Shown piece after piece: positions 23,575 to 26,294 of a stretch of DNA of 26,294 nucleotides. Under the pieces are notes generated by a model. It saw only the letters and a list, made by a program, of their open reading frames with translations, was not told the origin of the DNA and did not search any database. This DNA is from Alphaproteobacteria bacterium UBA828 (GTDB lineage Bacteria; Pseudomonadota; Alphaproteobacteria; UBA828), in NCBI GenBank assembly GCA_002296185.1, contig DBHM01000011.1, positions 90,895 through 117,188 of the forward strand. Reading direction: 5' to 3'. The stretch's first letter is position 1, and each line of letters opens with the position of its first letter. The translations under genes were made by a program, and so were the position numbers.

Positions 23575-24315
23575 ATGAGTATATGGGGAAAACTTATCGG
23601 TGGCGCAGCAGGCTTTGCTATTGGTGGACCACTGGGAATGTTGTTAGGTGTTGCTGCAGGGCATTTGGCCGATAATGTTAGTAAACGTGCATTTCGTGGG
23701 AAAAGTGAGTCCTTAGAAAGAGAGAATCATCAGCAAATCTTTGCGGTTTCATTAATAGCTCTTTCTGCAAAAATGGCAAAGGCAGATGGAAGAGTTACAA
23801 GTGATGAGATAAAAGCCTTTAAAGCGATTTTTCGAGTGCCATCAAAAGAGATTCCAATGGTGGCAAATATCTTTGATAAAGCAAAAGAGGATACGAGTGG
23901 ATTTGAAGAATATGCTTTTCAAGTCTCTAGATTTTTTAAAACACGTCCAGAGGTCCTAGAGGAACTATTAGGTGCTCTTATGCATATAGCTGCCGCTGAT
24001 GGAGTTATACATCCAAAGGAGCGTTCATTTCTGAGTGCTGTTGCAGACATTTTTGGCTTTGATCAGATCGTTTATGAGCGTATAGCTATCCAGCATGGGC
24101 TAGGTGAGAAAGATAACCCTTACAAAATATTGGGTGTAAAAGAAGATGATTCTAACCAAGAGATAAAAAAGGTATATAGGGAATTGGTGCGTGAGAATCA
24201 TCCCGATCATCTTATAGCGCAGGGTGTACCGGAGGAGTTAATAAACTTAGCGAACGAAAAACTAGCTGCAATCAATGATGCTTATGCAAAAATAGAGAAA
24301 GAGCGTGGACTATAA
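23575..24315 (+). CDS. TerB-like and J-domain protein (DjlA-like co-chaperone)
   Basis: A 246-aa protein with three parts. Residues 6-32 are a glycine-rich hydrophobic segment (GGAAGFAIGGPLGMLLGVAAG), probably a membrane-inserting glycine zipper. Residues ~50-170 are a TerB-like helical domain with two acidic repeats (KMAKADGRVTSDE and HIAAADGVIHPKE). Residues ~181-246 are a J domain with the DnaK-stimulating HPD at 209-211. This is the DjlA layout: membrane-anchored N-terminus, TerB, C-terminal J domain. It would recruit DnaK to the cytoplasmic side of the inner membrane. The start has AGGTGG upstream of the ATG. The EamA-type gene follows after 40 bp and may be cotranscribed. Confidence 0.9.
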   Translation: MSIWGKLIGGAAGFAIGGPLGMLLGVAAGHLADNVSKRAFRGKSESLERENHQQIFAVSLIALSAKMAKADGRVTSDEIKAFKAIFRVPSKEIPMVANIFDKAKEDTSGFEEYAFQVSRFFKTRPEVLEELLGALMHIAAADGVIHPKERSFLSAVADIFGFDQIVYERIAIQHGLGEKDNPYKILGVKEDDSNQEIKKVYRELVRENHPDHLIAQGVPEELINLANEKLAAINDAYAKIEKERGL

Positions 24316-24355
24316 AATTAAACATAAAATATTAGTCGATATTTAATAGAACAAT

Positions 24356-25243
24356 ATGTCACCTTTACATGTCCTTCTAGCACTAATGGTTGCGGCTATA
24401 TTTGGCTTTGGGTTTGTTCCTTCAAAAATTGGCGTCGAAAGTTATTCTCCTTTATGGTTTCTTGCTACACGCTTTGTCCTAGTGAGTATCATACTTTTAC
24501 CATTTATTCGTATTTCAAAACATCAATGGCCTGCTGTTCTTGTTTTTTCATTAATAATGGGAGTTGGTCACTTTTCCTTATCTTATCTAGGTATGAAAGC
24601 TGGGGCGGATGCTTCGATAGCTGCGATTTTATGGGTTATGCAAGCTCCAATTTCCACAGCCTTAGCACTGTTTATGTTGGGAGAAAAAATAAATAAGATT
24701 GGTTTATTTGGAATAACTATAGCGTTCTTAGGTGCTGTTTTACTTCTTGGTGAAACAAGGCACTTTGGAAACTATTTAGGCATAGGACTTGTTGGATGCT
24801 CGGCTATTTTAGGGGCGCTAGCAAATGTAATTGGTAAACGACTAGGGTCAGTTGAGCCTTTGGCACTGCAGGGGTGGAGTTCAGTTGTTGCCATCCCGGT
24901 ACTTTTTAGCCTATCAATAATATTTGAGGAGAATCAGATAACTAGTATGATCAACGCGAGCTGGCAAGCGCATGGCTCTTTATTATACTTAGTGTTTCTT
25001 TCATCAATTGTTGGATACGGAACCTATTGGTGGCTACTTAAACGCTATACTGTATTAACCACTACATCAATTTTTCTTATGGTGCCTATATTCGGTGCAA
25101 TTGGTGGTATAGCTGTTTTAGGAGATGATTTTACATGGCAGACTGGCTTGGGCACTTTAGGAATGTTAATAGGTGTTGGTTTATTGATGTTCCCCAGTCA
25201 TTTAAGGGATAAATTAAATTTCTCTGTAAATAAAAAAAGATAA
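24356..25243 (+). CDS. EamA/DMT-superfamily transporter
   Basis: A 295-aa integral membrane protein with about ten hydrophobic segments in two EamA repeats. The first repeat starts at HVLLALMVAAIFGFGFVPSK and includes WVMQAPISTALALFMLGEKI; the second starts near the VGCSAILGALANVIGKR segment and includes FLMVPIFGAIGGIAVLGDDF. These are the usual EamA motifs (PxxxALxxxxxLGE). The C-terminus is short and basic. Members export small metabolites or amino acids, but the substrate cannot be read from sequence. Length is typical. Start ATG at 24356 with little Shine-Dalgarno. Confidence 0.9.
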   Translation: MSPLHVLLALMVAAIFGFGFVPSKIGVESYSPLWFLATRFVLVSIILLPFIRISKHQWPAVLVFSLIMGVGHFSLSYLGMKAGADASIAAILWVMQAPISTALALFMLGEKINKIGLFGITIAFLGAVLLLGETRHFGNYLGIGLVGCSAILGALANVIGKRLGSVEPLALQGWSSVVAIPVLFSLSIIFEENQITSMINASWQAHGSLLYLVFLSSIVGYGTYWWLLKRYTVLTTTSIFLMVPIFGAIGGIAVLGDDFTWQTGLGTLGMLIGVGLLMFPSHLRDKLNFSVNKKR

Positions 25244-25317
25244 TACTAAGCTATTAGCTATTCATTAGATTTAAAAGTTCTTAGGTATTATTTATATAAC
25301 TTTAAGGATCACTAATT

Positions 25318-26055
25318 TTGCCAGTTAAATTTGATCTTCTTGATTCACCTAACAATGATGCTCGACCTATAAAGAAAAAAGATATCGATAGTATTGTTAT
25401 CCATTATACGGGCATGAAAAATAGAGATGCTGCTATAAAACGTATGCTAGATAAACGTCACAAAGTAAGCGCGCATTGGTGCATTGCTGAAGATGGAAAA
25501 ATTTTTAAATTAGTAAACGAGGAGATGCGTGCTTGGCATGCGGGAATTAGTTGGTGGAGGGGGAGAGGTAATGTAAATGATTTTTCAATTGGAATTGAGT
25601 TAGTCAATCCAGGTCATAGATGGGGATACAGGCCTTTTCCATCTACCCAGATGAATGCATTAATTGAATTATGTATAGATATTCAAGAAAGATATCCTAT
25701 TGACCCTCGCAATGTGGTTGGACATTCTGATATAGCGCCAAATAGAAAAAAGGACCCGGGAGAATTATTTAACTGGATGCTCTTAGCTGACGAAGGTATT
25801 GGGTTATGGACTAAAAAGTTTGTGCAGCCAATTTCCATTCCTACTTTTGGGCCTGGTAGTCAGGGTGAGGACATCAAGGATTGGCAGGTGAAACTAGCAC
25901 TATTTGGCTATGGCTTATATCAAGATGGAATTTATGGCGATCAAACATCTGAAGTAGTTGCTGCTTTCCAACGACATTTCCGGCAGGCAAGGATAGATGG
26001 TTTTCTCGATAGTGGGACTGGTTCAATTTTGAATCATTTACTATCCAGTTTTTAA
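25318..26055 (+). CDS. N-acetylmuramoyl-L-alanine amidase (AmpD/AmiD-like) with C-terminal peptidoglycan-binding domain
   Basis: A 245-aa protein from a TTG at 25318; no upstream ATG is available, and the N-terminus fits the family. The Amidase_2 domain (about 20-155) has the zinc ligands H29 (IVIHYTG), H136 (VVGHSDIAP) and D146 (RKKDPGELF), with E94 (IGIELVNPG) and K144 as likely catalytic residues. A PG_binding_1 repeat fills ~180-245 (LALFGYGLYQDGIYGDQTSEVVAAFQRH). It cleaves the MurNAc-L-alanine bond of (anhydro)muropeptides. No signal peptide or lipobox is visible. That suggests a cytoplasmic AmpD-like recycling role, although the peptidoglycan-binding domain is more typical of periplasmic AmiD. 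It lies directly upstream of rnpB. Confidence 0.93.
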   Translation: MPVKFDLLDSPNNDARPIKKKDIDSIVIHYTGMKNRDAAIKRMLDKRHKVSAHWCIAEDGKIFKLVNEEMRAWHAGISWWRGRGNVNDFSIGIELVNPGHRWGYRPFPSTQMNALIELCIDIQERYPIDPRNVVGHSDIAPNRKKDPGELFNWMLLADEGIGLWTKKFVQPISIPTFGPGSQGEDIKDWQVKLALFGYGLYQDGIYGDQTSEVVAAFQRHFRQARIDGFLDSGTGSILNHLLSSF

Positions 26056-26077
26056 ATACTTTAGCTATAGAAGAAAG

Positions 26078-26106
26078 TTGACCTGACGATTGCAAAAACA
26101 TATTTT
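26078..26106 (+). promoter_or_regulatory. candidate sigma70 promoter of rnpB
   Basis: TTGACC at 26078-26083 and TATTTT at 26101-26106 are spaced by exactly 17 bp, predicting transcription start near G26114, where the RNase P RNA begins. The -10 hexamer is the loop of a perfect 9-bp inverted repeat (26092-26100 with 26107-26115). Confidence 0.6.
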
Positions 26107-26113
26107 TGTTTTT

Positions 26114-26294
26114 GCCAGATAGCTGGACGGCTGCTCTCACGATAATTCGTGGGGGAGGAAAGTCCGGGCTCTACAGAAACACGGTGCCGGGTAACACCCG
26201 GCGGGGGTGACCCCAGGGAAAGTGCCACAGAAAGTAAACCGCCTATTTGCACTTAAGCAAAATATGGGTAAGGGTGAAAAGGTGTGGTAAGAGC
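26114..26294 (+). ncRNA. rnpB: RNase P RNA, type A (3' part outside window)
   Basis: Conserved rnpB elements appear in order: GAGGAAAGTCCGGGCTC (CR-I, from 26155), ACAGAAACACGGTGCCGGGTAA, GGGTGACCCCAGGGAAAGTGCC, CCACAGAAAGTAAACCGCC (CR-II/III region) and GGGTAAGGGTGAAAAGGTG with GGTAAGAGC at the right edge. A P3-like hairpin CACGA-TAAT-TCGTG lies near 26139-26152. This is the catalytic RNA that matures tRNA 5' ends. About half of the molecule is visible, and the 5' end is set by the inferred promoter. Confidence 0.97.

Noticed and set aside
26061..26252. 63-aa minus-strand ORF at the right edge
   Set aside because: Lies across conserved RNase P RNA elements, so it is an antisense frame of an RNA gene.
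1..26294. CRISPR arrays, IS elements, prophage or toxin-antitoxin genes
   Set aside because: No regular repeat-spacer pattern, transposase, integrase or toxin-like ORF was seen on either strand.

Overview
The window looks like chromosome from an uncultured, AT-rich (GC in the upper 30s by eye, not counted) planktonic alphaproteobacterium, probably Rhodospirillales/SAR116-like. The taxon is inferred from several things: a small CxxC zinc-ribbon protein of alphaproteobacterial type, an mlaA-mlaC pair, OPLAH-type 5-oxoprolinase, prmA followed directly by a long aminopeptidase P, and a type A RNase P RNA. Gene density is high, intergenic spaces are short, and GTG/TTG starts are common. I see no insertion sequence, phage gene, integrase or CRISPR array.

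Left part (1-7577), housekeeping: carB (5' end only) and carA on the minus strand. Divergent from them are a YqeY/GatB-like protein, a UvrD/PcrA helicase, ribosomal protein L11 methyltransferase PrmA and an aminopeptidase P with an extra N-terminal segment. A tRNA with anticodon CAT closes this block.

Middle part (7620-16960), accessory catabolism of amides and amino compounds. A two-gene operon on the minus strand encodes an N,N-dimethylformamidase-type enzyme; its large subunit keeps the Tyr/Tyr/Glu iron-site residues. Divergent from it are three plus-strand genes: a class III omega-aminotransferase, a hydroxyacid-oxoacid transhydrogenase-type iron alcohol dehydrogenase, and an M20 carbamoylase/allantoate-type amidohydrolase. 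A zinc-ribbon protein, a formamidase/acetamidase and an NADPH-dependent FMN reductase follow. With the 5-oxoprolinase at 19792-23394, at least four separate C-N hydrolases acting on amide, formamide, ureido or lactam bonds lie within 16 kb. This suggests scavenging of dissolved organic nitrogen that yields ammonium or amine plus formate, CO2 or glutamate.

Right part (17400-26294): a cold-shock protein with a structured leader that contains a terminator-like hairpin and a competing stem; a strong, apparently bidirectional terminator; mlaC and mlaA (outer-membrane lipid asymmetry); the fused HyuA-HyuB 5-oxoprolinase; a TerB/J-domain protein; an EamA-type exporter; an AmpD/AmiD-like amidase with a peptidoglycan-binding domain; and the first ~180 nt of RNase P RNA (rnpB), with a good sigma70-like promoter lying inside a perfect 9-bp dyad.

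The least-described items are the formamide/amide-nitrogen gene set, the csp leader architecture, the N-terminal extension of the aminopeptidase P, and a possible 35-aa ORF overlapping the end of the 5-oxoprolinase gene.
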